Assembly (NCBI GenBank): GCA_018417955.1
Contig: JACTVC010000019.1
Span: forward strand, 682,001 to 746,000
Reading direction: 5' to 3'
Source of the DNA: Laccaria trichodermophora
Taxonomy: Eukaryota; Basidiomycota; Agaricomycetes; Agaricales; Hydnangiaceae
DNA: 64,000 bases
Each line of letters opens with the position of its first letter. Position 1 is the stretch's first letter. The position numbers and the translations under genes are program-made. The notes beneath the pieces were generated by a model. It was not told the origin of the DNA and ran no database searches. It saw only the letters and a program-made list of their open reading frames with translations. This document shows, in pieces, positions 18,877 to 31,263 of the stretch.

Positions 18877-20365
18877 AGTGTTTTAGAGTTTTTGTGAAGA
18901 TAATAAAGCAAGAGGTTTTTTGTTGCCAGTAAACGGAGGGTCTGGGTGATCAATCCGAAGTAGTCCAGTTGACGGGCAAGATAAGTCGAGTTGGGGGTTT
19001 TGTCGGGTTAAGAGTCGGGTTTTTTGGTCAAAAATATGTAGCAGAAGCATTACCGCTGTGACTGGAAGTGACAGTGGGCGGTTTTGATACACTTAAGGTA
19101 GCGAATAACAGACCGTTTGAACGACTGAATTCACTGTGACCTAAAATATGGCCATCAACCATTACCCAGATGAAGGATTGATACTTTAAATTTAAATACT
19201 GTAGTTGTTACAGATCACAATAATTTTGAATGAAAAAATTGCAAAAAAAATGTCCAAATCAGAGGGAAAGTCGGCCCCCCAGTGGCTAAAGGTTCAGAGG
19301 TTTGGTTCAGTCTGAACCTGTTCTCCAGAAATTTTCTGGAGCCCGAACCTGAACCTGAACTTGAACCGAACTTTGTGTTCGGTTCAGAGGGTTCGGGTTC
19401 GAACCGAAGTTCTGGACTGAACTTCGGCAATGCTACTCTGTTGACCTACTACATTCAGCCCTTGGCCCTCAATGGAAGCAGTGTTACCATCCATAGCATC
19501 CACTTCATTGATTATCTCCCTGATAGCAATGCTCTTATCATTGCAGTAACAATTTGATCTGTAGCTTATTCATCCCAACACTCTGAGATACAAGCTTTAG
19601 ACCCATGCCTACGGCACGGCACTTGCTGGCACTCGGCCATTCCTTCAGCATGGGTCACAGCTCGCCAGGAGCAAGCCCCCTGGACCCCCTACACAATGGA
19701 AGCTGACAAACCTTAGTCATCGCTGACTCAGCTGACTCAGCCTTACTCAGCCATCAAAAAGCCTAAAAACATTGTGCCCTTCTATATAGATACTAAGGGT
19801 TGAGCATCTGGAGTTTTCACATTTTCTTAGAATTTTCATTGCTCAAGTTGTCACATCAAGGAGACCAGTGGCTGTGTTACTTCCAGCAAATTGCTTTGAA
19901 TGAAGAACAAGGATGATGTCATAGAAGCTGCAAAGCCCCAGAAATCAAGGCTTCAATGGCACAATGACATCATACTCTGCTGCTTTGCTTGTGCCACTCT
20001 ATTTTTGAAGGCATTGGACCAGGACTTGTTGAGTACAATTTTATTCTATTTTATTTTCACTTTTATTACTTTTTCTTTGTTTCAATACCTATGACAAAAC
20101 TTGCTGGATTGGAGTTCTTTTGGACAACTAGATGGTAAGGTTGAGCATCAATGTTTAGGATGTCCACACTAAGGGCAGCAGTAGCACATGCAAATAGACC
20201 TCTCCCAATGTTGTACTCATCCCTATCAAAAGTATGGAAACACATTGAAATAGCTTGTTCTCACTCAAATCAGCACCAAATGGCTCCAAATAAGTTGTAG
20301 ATATAGAAATTAGGTCCACTAGGTTTTGAATCTGAGGGTAGAGGATTACCAAATAAGGAAATATC
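18877..20365. other. repeat remnants, no gene supported
   Basis: 18,877-19,150 should hold the leader and perhaps the 5' LTR of the gypsy element, but no direct-repeat partner is available. 19,265-19,440 is dense in GGTTC / GAACC motifs (for example CCCGAACCTGAACCTGAAC) and ends with GAACTTCGGCAATGCTA. A related end, GAACTTTGGCAACACTA, occurs at 27,003-27,019, so these are probably copies of one MITE family. 19,720-19,750 has short CTGACTCAG repeats. The remainder to 20,365 shows no reading frame worth calling. Confidence 0.5.
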
Positions 20366-20940
20366 ATAGATATTGTCTCTACAGTAGATGCTGCAGAACA
20401 CAAGCATGCTAGGAGATTTTTTGTAGCAAAATTTATGTGCACCACTCAAAAGAGGTTGAAAAATAGAGTAGAATCAATCTTTGGTTCATGCAATTTGGTC
20501 AAGATTTGAGCTCACAATTGCCTCTTGAAAGTGGGGCTCTGAAGGCAATTTCGGTGATTTCAAGCAATCTTCCCTGATTTTCACAAGTTTGAGGAGACAA
20601 TTGTACAGTGGAGTGCAAAAAAGAATGGACCATGGGTGATTTTCTGGTTCTTTCTGAATACATATTGTGGTTTAAATGTAGTTGTGTATTCTTTTACATT
20701 ATGTAGTTGTATTACACCATCAGGAAAACATAAGGCTTATCTTTGGTGTCTTTGTCTCAGGGAACCACATCTTTGAGTGCTTTGTCTTTGTAAAAGTGGT
20801 CTTTCAAGATCTTTGTCTTTGGATGCGAATCTTTGGTATCTGACTTGGAGCTTTCACATCTTTGAGTCCATAGGTTGGTCTTTCATCATCTTGAGATCTT
20901 TCCACTTACTGTTCTGAGGGAGATTGTTACTGTTAGACAT
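20366..20940 (+). repeat. dispersed repeat, copy 1
   Basis: About 350 bp (20,366-20,715, from TTGTCTCTACAGTAGATGC to GTAGTTGTATTACAC) recurs inverted at 33,509-33,765 with some internal loss. It is followed by a region with many ATCTTTG / TCTTTG motifs (20,735-20,900), also seen in inverted form at 32,860-33,050. Copy 1 lacks the 448-bp foldback element present in copy 2, so it shows the empty site. Confidence 0.75.
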
Positions 20941-22395
20941 CCCATAGCTGTATATATTTATTTACATAAAATGCAGAAAGGGTGGGCCTGTGAATACTGA
21001 CAGCAAAACAGGATGCGAAAAAATCAAGCAGTGCCATACTGGTGGATAACGACTGATACACCAACAATGAAGCTGGATATATTGTTGCTGATACCCTTCC
21101 ACCAAGACCTGGGCATTTGCGACTGTCAACAGACATGCCTGCACATGTGACTCAGTTCCATGATGCCATCGCCATTCGCATCAAGCAAGATGTTGTTGGA
21201 TATTGAATGATGGGTGTTATGCAATTAGTGGCAAGAGAGCTGTAGCTTTTAGACCTGGTGGAGAATTGATGTACCTTGTGGGACAGCAGTTAACAGGATT
21301 CCAATGGTGAAGAACATGATGAAGATTCGATAGTGGCATTGTGCTATAAGTTGAAGTGCCTGGCCCTCAAGAGAACGATGCGATCATGTATCCATGTGGT
21401 GTTGGTGTTTTTCTTCCTCTTCATCAATCATCGATCATCAACATCCCTCTACTTTCTTCATGGTCGCAGGGTACCATGTCACTGGCCTTTGTTCCATCCA
21501 CTCTTATAGCTGGCATAAAGGGAGAAGTTATCCAAACACAACACCCTGCTGACTCGACTGCCTTCGACCTATGCTTTGTGATGACACATGAAAATGCCAA
21601 TGTTGGATTGGACACCGCAAATGTTGAGGGGTGGGTGACGTCATCGTATTTTCTGAACCTGGGTGCATAGTTTATTCTGCTCAACTCAATACTGCTCATT
21701 GACAATTGTACAGCACCTATGTCCTGACAGTTGACCATTGTGCTGGATTTGACAACACAACACACTACAGCTGTCTTCCTGACGTTTCCACCTACATCTG
21801 CAAGTTCACTTAACCTGTACACCTAATTCACATGTCCTTGCACCCTACTAATTCTCATAAATAGCACTGCCTCATCTACTCCACCCCTCCCAACTTCATC
21901 TCACCCTCTGTAAGTCACCACACCATTATCCATCTGTACCCCTCTCACCACACTTCCAGCTCTCTGAACCCCCTCGCTTCCTTAGTATCAAGCAACACCC
22001 AGCGCAGAAGGTTCCCCATCATGATGGGCACCATCATCGGAGTCTTCATTCTCCTCGCACTCCTCACAACTGGGTTCATCTTCACACTCTGAGAATCACC
22101 CAGAGCCTGCTCCGGATCAACCAAAGGATCATCAGCATCATTAGGGGGAGTGACGATCATGTTTGTTGCTGTCAATGGGAGTGGCGGAACCCTGCACTGG
22201 ACCATCATGGTTCAGTCACCTTGTTCCACTTGTAGTTGAATGAGACTAACTAAGTTCTTCCAAGCTATATAATATCAGGTTTGATACTCGACTCTGTCTT
22301 TGAACTGACCTTAACGCTCCAGACAAGATCACCTCAAGACCTGTTGTTTGCCCTGTTGTGCACATGTGTATTTGAGAAGAGGTGTGTATTTCTAT
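20941..22395. other. decayed region with a possible membrane-protein remnant
   Basis: No intact gene is seen. On the plus strand around 21,980-22,092 a frame reads RRRFPIMMGTIIGVFILLAL and on to TTGFIFTL, a convincing single transmembrane segment just before a stop. Fragments such as SGTMSLAFVPS and YWVL-like text upstream in various frames could be remains of the extracellular part. A type I membrane protein pseudogene is possible. Confidence is low, since the frames do not join without assumed introns. Confidence 0.3.
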
Positions 22396-22403
22396 TTTTC
22401 CGT

Positions 22404-25080
22404 CACTTCAGTCACCCACCTTGAACAAGCTATTAGCCTTGTAAAATGTAAGAATGTATCCAGGCTAATAGGTTGGCCAGCCGTTTATTTTTTTGCCTTT
22501 GGGAGAAAATATAATATTGGATTGGGTAGAAAATGTTTGACCTTTAATATTGTGACCAGAAATGTTTGGGTAGATAAATTGTGTTCAAAAATATCCTAGT
22601 CAAGTGAAAGTGGTCAGAAATATTTGAAGGGGTTCAGACTGGTAAGAAATGTTTGAAGTATGTTAGACTGGTAAGAAATGTTTGTAGTGTGCCAGAGTGG
22701 CAAGAAATGTTTCAGTGGTGTGACATCGCTCGGATATATTCTAAGCATGTCACACTGCTGAAAAATCTTTTAGCCTTGTCACATGGCTCAAACATATCCG
22801 ACCAGTGTCACGGGGTATCTGGGGTCCCAATTTCAAGAAAAAAACTTGGTTTTTCTGGTACAGTTTTCTCATCATTTTGTACATTGCTTTTTTTTTTCCC
22901 CTCAAAAGTCATCTAAGTCTGCTCTCACCAATACCCCACTTCTATCAGCCATTTTCACCACTCTAAGTCTGTTTTTACCAACATCCTGCTTCTTTCTGTC
23001 ATGTTCACACCACTCTAAGGTTGTTTTCACCAACACCCCACTTCTCTCTATCATGTTCACCACTCTAAATCTGTTTTCACCAACATCCCACTCTAAGTCT
23101 GTTTTCACCAACACCCCACTTCTCTCTGTCATGTTCACCACTCTAAGGTTGTTTTCACTAACACCCTGCTTCTCTCTGTCATGTTCACCACTTAAAGTCT
23201 GTTTTCACCAACATCCCACTTCTCAACTCAACCAAGTTAGCATCCCTCAACAGCTTTCCCCTATTGTTTTCACCAACACCCCCTTTCTATTGACCATGTT
23301 CACCATTTAAAACTCAACCAAGTTAGCATCCCCCAGTAGCTTTTCCCCATTATTTTAACCAACACCCCCCCCCTTCTATCTGCCATGTTCACTGTTTAAC
23401 ACTCATCCAAGTTAGCATCCCCCAGTAGCTTTCCCCCATTATTTTAACTAACACCCCCCTTCTATCTGCCATGTTCACCATTTAAAACTCATCCAAGTTA
23501 GCATCTAGGCTCATGACCAGCCTGTATATGATAACTTTGATATACAGGCTGGTCCATCTGAGTTTTAATCCCCATACCATGTGGCTCCCATGCCTGCTTC
23601 CATAAAAGGTTCAGTGATTTTTGACCTCCCCTTAACAATCTGGTCTGGCCCACACCAAATCTTCCCAGTCTACGATTTCCCTGTGTCCAACCCAAAATCA
23701 TCTTTCAGCTATGCACCCCAGAAGCACAGCTGATATATTTATATTAATCCTTGCGTTTTCTCTAACATTGAATGCACATATTTTATGGCAAGAAAACAAG
23801 AACCTCCCAAAAATATAGGCTACTATCTACTCAAACAAGGAGGGAAAAGAAAGAACAGATAGCTAAGTGACAAAATGGATGAAGTACAGAAATCCGAGAA
23901 CTTGTCTGGTCTGAATGCAACCACTCCAGATTTTACAGATGTGCCATTCATGAGAAAACACATTAATTTCATGCAAAGGAGACTGTGAATACAGTGGAAA
24001 CACAGTGCACATCGTGTGACATGTGCTTATTGTTTAGGGGAGGTCTGAAATCATTGAAGACTAAATTCAGTGGACTCATCACCAATATTTATCGAGGAAC
24101 TTGACTTGTATCTCTACCAAACCGTTGGGCAAGATGCGATTGAATTTGTTGCATGCACTTTGGAAGTGCCACTATATCGTCGAGTAATAACTGGTGGAGC
24201 TCTGGAACAGGGATCGGAGTACAGTAGTCAGGACCCAACTCATTTGGGTAGGGTTGAGGGTGATGAGACTGAAGACCATTTTGTGTACTTATGCTACTTC
24301 CCCTCTGGTTCTCTCATATGTCAACAAAACAACCAAGTCATTTCCTGTCTTATCAAATGAATCTGGAATCATGCTCCAGCCCAACCCCATGGATCTGGGT
24401 GTCAAAAATATCCAAAAGATTTCATAGTTTGTAAAACATTTCTTGCTTCCAAATATTTATTTAAAAGAATTCTTCACAAGCTAAACATTTCCAAATATGA
24501 CAAGAAATATCTCACAAAGATTTCTTGTCAGTACAAACATTTTGAAGAAGATTTCTTATCCAGTCAAAGATATTTGAACTTGTAAACATTTCCCAATATG
24601 ATAAAAAATATCTCACACAGATTTCTTGTCAGTACAAAGATTTTGAAGAAGATTTCTTATCCAGTCAAATATCTTTGAACCTTTAAACATTTTCAAGTAC
24701 AATAAGAAATATTTCACAAAGATTTCTTGTCAGTACAAACATTTTGAGGAAGATTTCTTATCCAGTCAAAGATCTTTGAACTTGTAAACATTTCCCAATA
24801 TGATAAGAATTATCTTACAAAGATTTCTTATCCAGTCAGAGATCTTTCAACTTTAAACATTTCTTGTCAGTATTCTTGAACCAGGATATATCTTTCATTT
24901 GTATCTTGCATAAGAAAGTTCAGTTCATTGAATACAACTACATAGATTTACATTACTACATTGATTATTGAATAAAGAAACAAAGAGAAGGGGAGAGGGT
25001 GTGGGGTTGGAGGGCAATAAAGGAGGGGGAAGGGATTAGGCAGGCAATGAGAGAGGGGGGGAGGGGAAGAGAGGGAGATG
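22404..25080 (+). repeat. left arm of the giant inverted repeat
   Basis: The arm contains repeated AAGAAATGTTTG motifs near the tip (22,555-22,770) and a minisatellite of about 50-bp units (22,920-23,490; core TTTTCACCAACACCCCACTTCT and ATGTTCACCA). A unique middle follows, then a second tandem array (24,430-24,870; units of about 120 bp with GATTTCTTATCCAGTCAAAG). It ends in a purine tract. ORFs of 96 and 175 codons exist, but the longer one is minisatellite-derived and neither has a recognisable domain. Confidence 0.9.
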
Positions 25081-28000
25081 GAGAAAGGGGTGGTAGGCAA
25101 TCATGGAGGGGGAAGGGGCTATAAGCAATGAGGGAGGGGAGAGAGGGGTGGCAGGCAATGAGAGAGAGGGGGAGTGCTGGCAAGTGAGGGAGAGGGGGAG
25201 GGGGAGGGGGAGGGAGTGAGGTAATGGGAGAGGCAGTGAGGGAATGGGGGACAGAGGGAGGGAATGGAGGAGGGAGTGAGGGAATGAGGGAGGGAATGGG
25301 GGAATGGGGGAGAGAGGGAGGGATGAAGGAATGGGGGAGAGAGGAAGAGCTGAAGGAATGGAGGACAGAGGGAGGGAATGGGGAGGGAGGGAGGAAATGG
25401 GGGAAGCAATGAAGGAATGGGAAAGAGAGGGAGGGATGAAGGAATGGGGGAGAGAGGGAGGGAATGGGGGGGAGGGTGAAGGAATGGGGGAGGGAGTAGG
25501 AAGGCAGTCGTCGCCGTTTGTCGGTGGTGTTGGTGGGCGCTCATCTTCGTTGGTAGGGTGGGTGCCCAACGTGTCTTCATGGTGGTGGGCGCTCGGCGTG
25601 TCTTTATGGCGGTGAGCGCTCGAGGTGTCTTCGTCGTCGTCCGTCCGTCGTTTGTTGGACATCGTCGTCGTTTGTCCATTGTTGCATGCGGTCGGCGGGC
25701 GGCATGCCATTCCCTTTGGGGGGGAGGTGACGTGAGAGGTGCTAGCCGTAGACCGCCCACTTGTGGAGTGGGCGGTCGATGGTGGTGAGCCTGTGTTAGT
25801 TCTGTGGGTGATGATGGAGGCGGTGGGATGCTTACCGTATCGGATAGAAAACGACGACGACGACGTTGTCATTGTCATCGTCCCTCGTATCCCTCGTGTC
25901 CAATGTAAACTGATGACGACGACGGCGGTTACGTCATCGTCGTCGTCGTCCTTCGTCCTTCGTCCAGGTGTGTCGCATACTCACCGCGTCGCTCGTGAGG
26001 TCGTTCATGGTGCGCCGGTCGTCGATTTCCGTGGGCGCTCATTGATTTTCGTGGGCGCTGGTTCCCGTTGTTGTTTCCGTTGACCGTCGTGTCTTGGTCG
26101 TGTCATTGTTGCTAGGCATCCTGGTCGATTTTGGGCGTTGGTCGTCGTTTGTCGGTGGTCGTCGTTTGCCGGTTGTCCTCGTTGCGGGTGGTTTGTGGGT
26201 GAGTTGTTGGTCGCGTGTGAGGTTGACATGGAGTAGTAACATCACGATGTCACAGCGTGTGACGTTCGCGTCGATGTTTATTGAAGTTGAACTTAAGAGC
26301 TCCGGAACTGGCAAAAATCAATGGGAATTACAGTGGGTAAGTACTAAACACAGTAGTCTACACAGAAGAATTTCTGGATGGCTTAAAATCCCCAAAGCAA
26401 CATATATTTATTGAGGGAGAACATGTACATAGGTGTATGGTAGAATGTACTACTAAGTAATAGAATGCAGGCAGGATCTCCACCCCCAGGTCTTGCATGC
26501 ACTGTTGCCTCCTTCTGTTGTTGCCATCCTGTGCACATATTCATTGTTTTGTTAAGTCAAGTAAATGCCCTTGTTGCTGCTCTTACTCCAGTGTAATTTG
26601 AGTGTAATATCCTTGTCCTTTCTTGAGGCTTCAACCCTTAGAGTTCCACAGTCTCCCAAAATCTCAACCCAGCCATTCACAGTGTCATTGATGTTGTTGC
26701 CTAGGTCAAGATTGGCTTGTTTTGTAACTTTTGTTCTAGTGGAAGGAAGGTTTGCTTGATCTGACAATGTTTGAAAGTTGAACTTACCGTGAAAACACAA
26801 CTCAACACCAAATGCAAGTCCTTAGTCAACTCTTGTTCAATATTTCTTAGCCATGAAAATGGATAAATACAGGTCTTAAAATTTCTCTGATGCCTCAACT
26901 GCATGCAAACTACAACCGACCACCCAAGCCTGAACCAGAATTGGAACTGTAACCAAACTCTCCATTCAGTTCTGCCAGTTCAGTCTGAATTGATGGTTTG
27001 GAACTGAACTTTGGCAACACTAGGAGTAAGGTACTACCATACATCATAGGCTGTAGTGTTACCTGCACTTGTATTGGAAGTGAACAGAGATATACTTATT
27101 TGAGCTCTAGCTACTGTCACAAACAAAACTACAGCTTTGTGGAGCTGCAGTTGAGGTTACTAGAGAGAATATATGAAAGAAATGGACATCAGAAAGTCTG
27201 GTGATACTACAAAATTCTATAATGGACACTACATACTTAGAGACAGTGGGTACTAAGAACAAACGTTGGACAAACTTGCGTGAGCGTATGTGTGGGCGAG
27301 TTTGGACGTGAAGCAACGTGACTCAGTCACATTGCGTGACATCAACGCTGAACCCACAACCACCGCTACACCATCAACGCCAACGACTCCACTCCCCACG
27401 TCGCCGCCATGCCAAACAACAACCAACCCACAACAGTCGACCACGACCAACCAACGACCAACGACAACACATGACGACCAGCGTCCACAAAAAACGACAA
27501 GCGGCGCACACCACGGCCGCCCAACGACGACGACAACCAAGATCCAGTGGCGAACAACGACCACCACCCACGACAAACCACGACCGACACACGCTACGGC
27601 TCCAGGGCCATGAACAATCAACCCCAGGAGCAAGCCGGGCCACGTCGCTGACTGCGACGTGGCCTCCATGCCTCACAGGGGGATGACGACGACGACGCAA
27701 TCGTCGTGGTCATCATTTCATTTCAATCACAGTCAGTTCCTCCCCCTTCACTCGCATAGCTAACAGAAGGCCTCCAACCATCACAAGCGATCCCGGCTGC
27801 TCAAGAAACGAACACGCCGCCTCACAACTTGACAACCACATGCAAAGACGACAACGACCCAACAAACGATGACCCCACCACGTCGCCCGCATACCATGTC
27901 ATGAAACGACCAACCAGCACAAACGACCCCTGCCGCCCATGGGAACGACCACCAGCGCTCATGCAAACGATGACCAGGGCCCACGAGAACGACAACCAGG

Positions 28001-28580
28001 GCCCATGCAAACGACGACCGGCGCCCACGAGTACAACGACCAGGGCCCACGGAAACGACGACCAGCGTACACGAAAGCGACAACCAGCGTCCATGCATAC
28101 GACGACCAGCCCCCACGAGGATGACTACCAGCGCCCATGCAAACGACGACCGGCGTCCACGCAAACGACGACCAGCGAGCGCCCACAGCACACCACCATC
28201 GACCGCCGACTCCGCCAGTGCGCGCCCATGTCACCCCTTCCCAACGGAAGGGCACGTCACCGTGCAAGACAATGGAAGGACGACGACACGGCTCCCTCAC
28301 TGCACCACTCCCCCCCCTCTCCCTCCTTGCCCACCAGTCCCTCCCCCTCTCCCTCACTGCCCACCAGTCCCTCCCTCCCTCTGTCATTGTTAACCACTCC
28401 CTCCCTCCCTCTGTCATTGCCGGCCACTACTCCCCCCTTCCCCTTTGCCTATAACCCCCTTCCCCCCTCCAGTTGTCTGCCTACAACCCCTTTCCCCCCC
28501 CCCTCATTACCTACCACCCCTTTCCCCCTCATTGCCTACCACCCCTTCCCTCCCTCATCAATGCTCACCCCCCCTCTCTC
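25081..28580. other. spacer of the giant inverted repeat
   Basis: Left to right it holds a purine-rich tract (GGGAGGGAATGG-type, to 25,505), a GTC/GTGGGCGCT-rich block (25,505-26,240), a more normal AT-balanced core (26,240-27,290), a CGAC/GCGCCCAC-rich block (27,300-28,280) and a pyrimidine tract (28,290-28,580). The outer blocks mirror each other. Long ORFs in them are compositional. The core contains GAACTTTGGCAACACTA, a possible MITE end. No gene is supported in these 3.5 kb. Confidence 0.6.
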
Positions 28581-31255
28581 CATCTCCCTCTCTTCCCCTC
28601 CCCCCTCTCTCATTGCCTGCCTAATCCCTTCCCCCTCCTTTATTGCCCTCCAACCCCACACCCTCTCCCCTTCTCTTTGTTTCTTTATTCAATAATCAAT
28701 GTAGTAATGTAAATCTATGTAGTTGTATTCAATGAACTGAACTTTCTTATGCAAGATACAAATGAAAGATATATCCTGGTTCAAGAATACTGACAAGAAA
28801 TGTTTAAAGTTGAAAGATCTCTGACTGGATAAGAAATCTTTGTAAGATAATTCTTATCATATTGGGAAATGTTTACAAGTTCAAAGATCTTTGACTGGAT
28901 AAGAAATCTTCCTCAAAATGTTTGTACTGACAAGAAATCTTTGTGAAATATTTCTTATTGTACTTGAAAATGTTTAAAGGTTCAAAGATATTTGACTGGA
29001 TAAGAAATCTTCTTCAAAATCTTTGTACTGACAAGAAATCTGTGTGAGATATTTTTTATCATATTGGGAAATGTTTACAAGTTCAAATATCTTTGACTGG
29101 ATAAGAAATCTTCTTCAAAATGTTTGTACTGACAAGAAATCTTTGTGAGATATTTCTTGTCATATTTGGAAATGTTTAGCTTGTGAAGAATTCTTTTAAA
29201 TAAATATTTGGAAGCAAGAAATGTTTTACAAACTATGAAATCTTTTGGATATTTTTGACACCCAGATCCATGGGGTTGGGCTGGAGCATGATTCCAGATT
29301 CATTTGATAAGACAGGAAATGACTTGGTTGTTTTGTTGACATATGAGAGAACCAGAGGGGAAGTAGCATAAGTACACAAAATGGTCTTCAGTCTCATCAC
29401 CCTCAACCCTACCCAAATGAGTTGGGTCCTGACTACTGTACTCCGATCCCTGTTCCAGAGCTCCACCAGTTATTACTCGACGATATAGTGGCACTTCCAA
29501 AGTGCATGCAACAAATTCAATCGCATCTTGCCCAACGGTTTGGTAGAGATACAAGTCAAGTTCCTCGATAAATATTGGTGATGAGTCCACTGAATTTAGT
29601 CTTCAATGATTTCAGACCTCCCCTAAACAATAAGCACATGTCACACGATGTGCACTGTGTTTCCACTGTATTCACAGTCTCCTTTGCATGAAATTAATGT
29701 GTTTTCTCATGAATGGCACATCTGTAAAATCTGGAGTGGTTGCATTCAGACCAGACAAGTTCTCGGATTTCTGTACTTCATCCATTTTGTCACTTAGCTA
29801 TCTGTTCTTTCTTTTCCCTCCTTGTTTGAGTAGATAGTAGCCTATATTTTTGGGAGGTTCTTGTTTTCTTGCCATAAAATATGTGCATTCAATGTTAGAG
29901 AAAACGCAAGGATTAATATAAATATATCAGCTGTGCTTCTGGGGTGCATAGCTGAAAGATGATTTTGGGTTGGACACAGGGAAATCGTAGACTGGGAAGA
30001 TTTGGTGTGGGCCAGACCAGATTGTTAAGGGGAGGTCAAAAATCACTGAACCTTTTATGGAAGCAGGCATGGGAGCCACATGGTATGGGGATTAAAACTC
30101 AGATGGACCAGCCTGTATATCAAAGTTATCATATACAGGCTGGTCATGAGCCTAGATGCTAACTTGGATGAGTTTTAAATGGTGAACATGGCAGATAGAA
30201 GGGGGGTGTTAGTTAAAATAATGGGGGAAAGCTACTGGGGGATGCTAACTTGGATGAGTGTTAAACAGTGAACATGGCAGATAGAAGGGGGGGGGTGTTG
30301 GTTAAAATAATGGGGAAAAGCTACTGGGGATGCTAACTTGGTTGAGTTTTAAATGGTGAACATGGTCAATAGAAAGGGGGTGTTGGTGAAAACAATAGGG
30401 GAAAGCTGTTGAGGGATGCTAACTTGGTTGAGTTGAGAAGTGGGATGTTGGTGAAAACAGACTTTAAGTGGTGAACATGACAGAGAGAAGCAGGGTGTTA
30501 GTGAAAACAACCTTAGAGTGGTGAACATGACAGAGAGAAGTGGGGTGTTGGTGAAAACAGACTTAGAGTGGGATGTTGGTGAAAACAGATTTAGAGTGGT
30601 GAACATGATAGAGAGAAGTGGGGTGTTGGTGAAAACAACCTTAGAGTGGTGTGAACATGACAGAAAGAAGCAGGATGTTGGTAAAAACAGACTTAGAGTG
30701 GTGAAAATGGCTGATAGAAGTGGGGTATTGGTGAGAGCAGACTTAGATGACTTTTGAGGGGAAAAAAAAAAGCAATGTACAAAATGATGAGAAAACTGTA
30801 CCAGAAAAACCAAGTTTTTTTCTTGAAATTGGGACCCCAGATACCCCGTGACACTGGTCGGATATGTTTGAGCCATGTGACAAGGCTAAAAGATTTTTCA
30901 GCAGTGTGACATGCTTAGAATATATCCGAGCGATGTCACACCACTGAAACATTTCTTGCCACTCTGGCACACTACAAACATTTCTTACCAGTCTAACATA
31001 CTTCAAACATTTCTTACCAGTCTGAACCCCTTCAAATATTTCTGACCACTTTCACTTGACTAGGATATTTTTGAACACAATTTATCTACCCAAACATTTC
31101 TGGTCACAATATTAAAGGTCAAACATTTTCTACCCAATCCAATATTATATTTTCTCCCAAAGGCAAAAAAATAAACGGCTGGCCAACCTATTAGCCTGGA
31201 TACATTCTTACATTTTACAAGGCTAATAGCTTGTTCAAGGTGGGTGACTGAAGTG
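28581..31255 (-). repeat. right arm of the giant inverted repeat
   Basis: Inverse complement of 22,404-25,080, within 2 bp of equal length (2,675 versus 2,677). Both minisatellites and the unique middle are preserved with virtually no differences visible by eye, which points to recent formation or ongoing gene conversion between the arms. Confidence 0.9.
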
Positions 31256-31263
31256 TTTTCCGT

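Larger units (their letters stand above)
22404..31255. mobile_element. 8.85-kb palindromic element with giant terminal inverted repeats
   Basis: The element starts CACTTCAGTCACCC and ends GGGTGACTGAAGTG, and is flanked by the 8-bp direct repeat TTTTCCGT (22,396-22,403 and 31,256-31,263). The left arm (22,404-25,080) and right arm (28,581-31,255) are inverse complements of about 2.68 kb. Peptides read in one arm (for example at 22,783-23,310 and 24,070-24,360) recur identically on the other strand of the other arm. The spacer is low complexity and itself crudely palindromic. No transposase is recognisable. The 8-bp TSD fits hAT-like or KDZ-like elements; the terminal CACTTCAG is not a standard hAT end, so assignment is open. 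Confidence 0.88.

Noticed and set aside
21356..21670. 104-codon ORF (and antisense 132-codon ORF)
   Set aside because: No family recognised, no convincing start or exon joins; mentioned only as part of a possible decayed membrane-protein gene.
22783..23310. 175-codon ORF in the left arm (and identical one in the right arm)
   Set aside because: Most of it is a minisatellite in translation; identity of the two copies reflects the inverted repeat rather than coding constraint.
25036..25878. 280-codon Pro/Ser-rich ORF and its shadows, and the 288-codon ORF at 27,829-28,695
   Set aside because: Low-complexity translation of pyrimidine and CGAC-rich tracts in the palindrome spacer; several frames are open at once.
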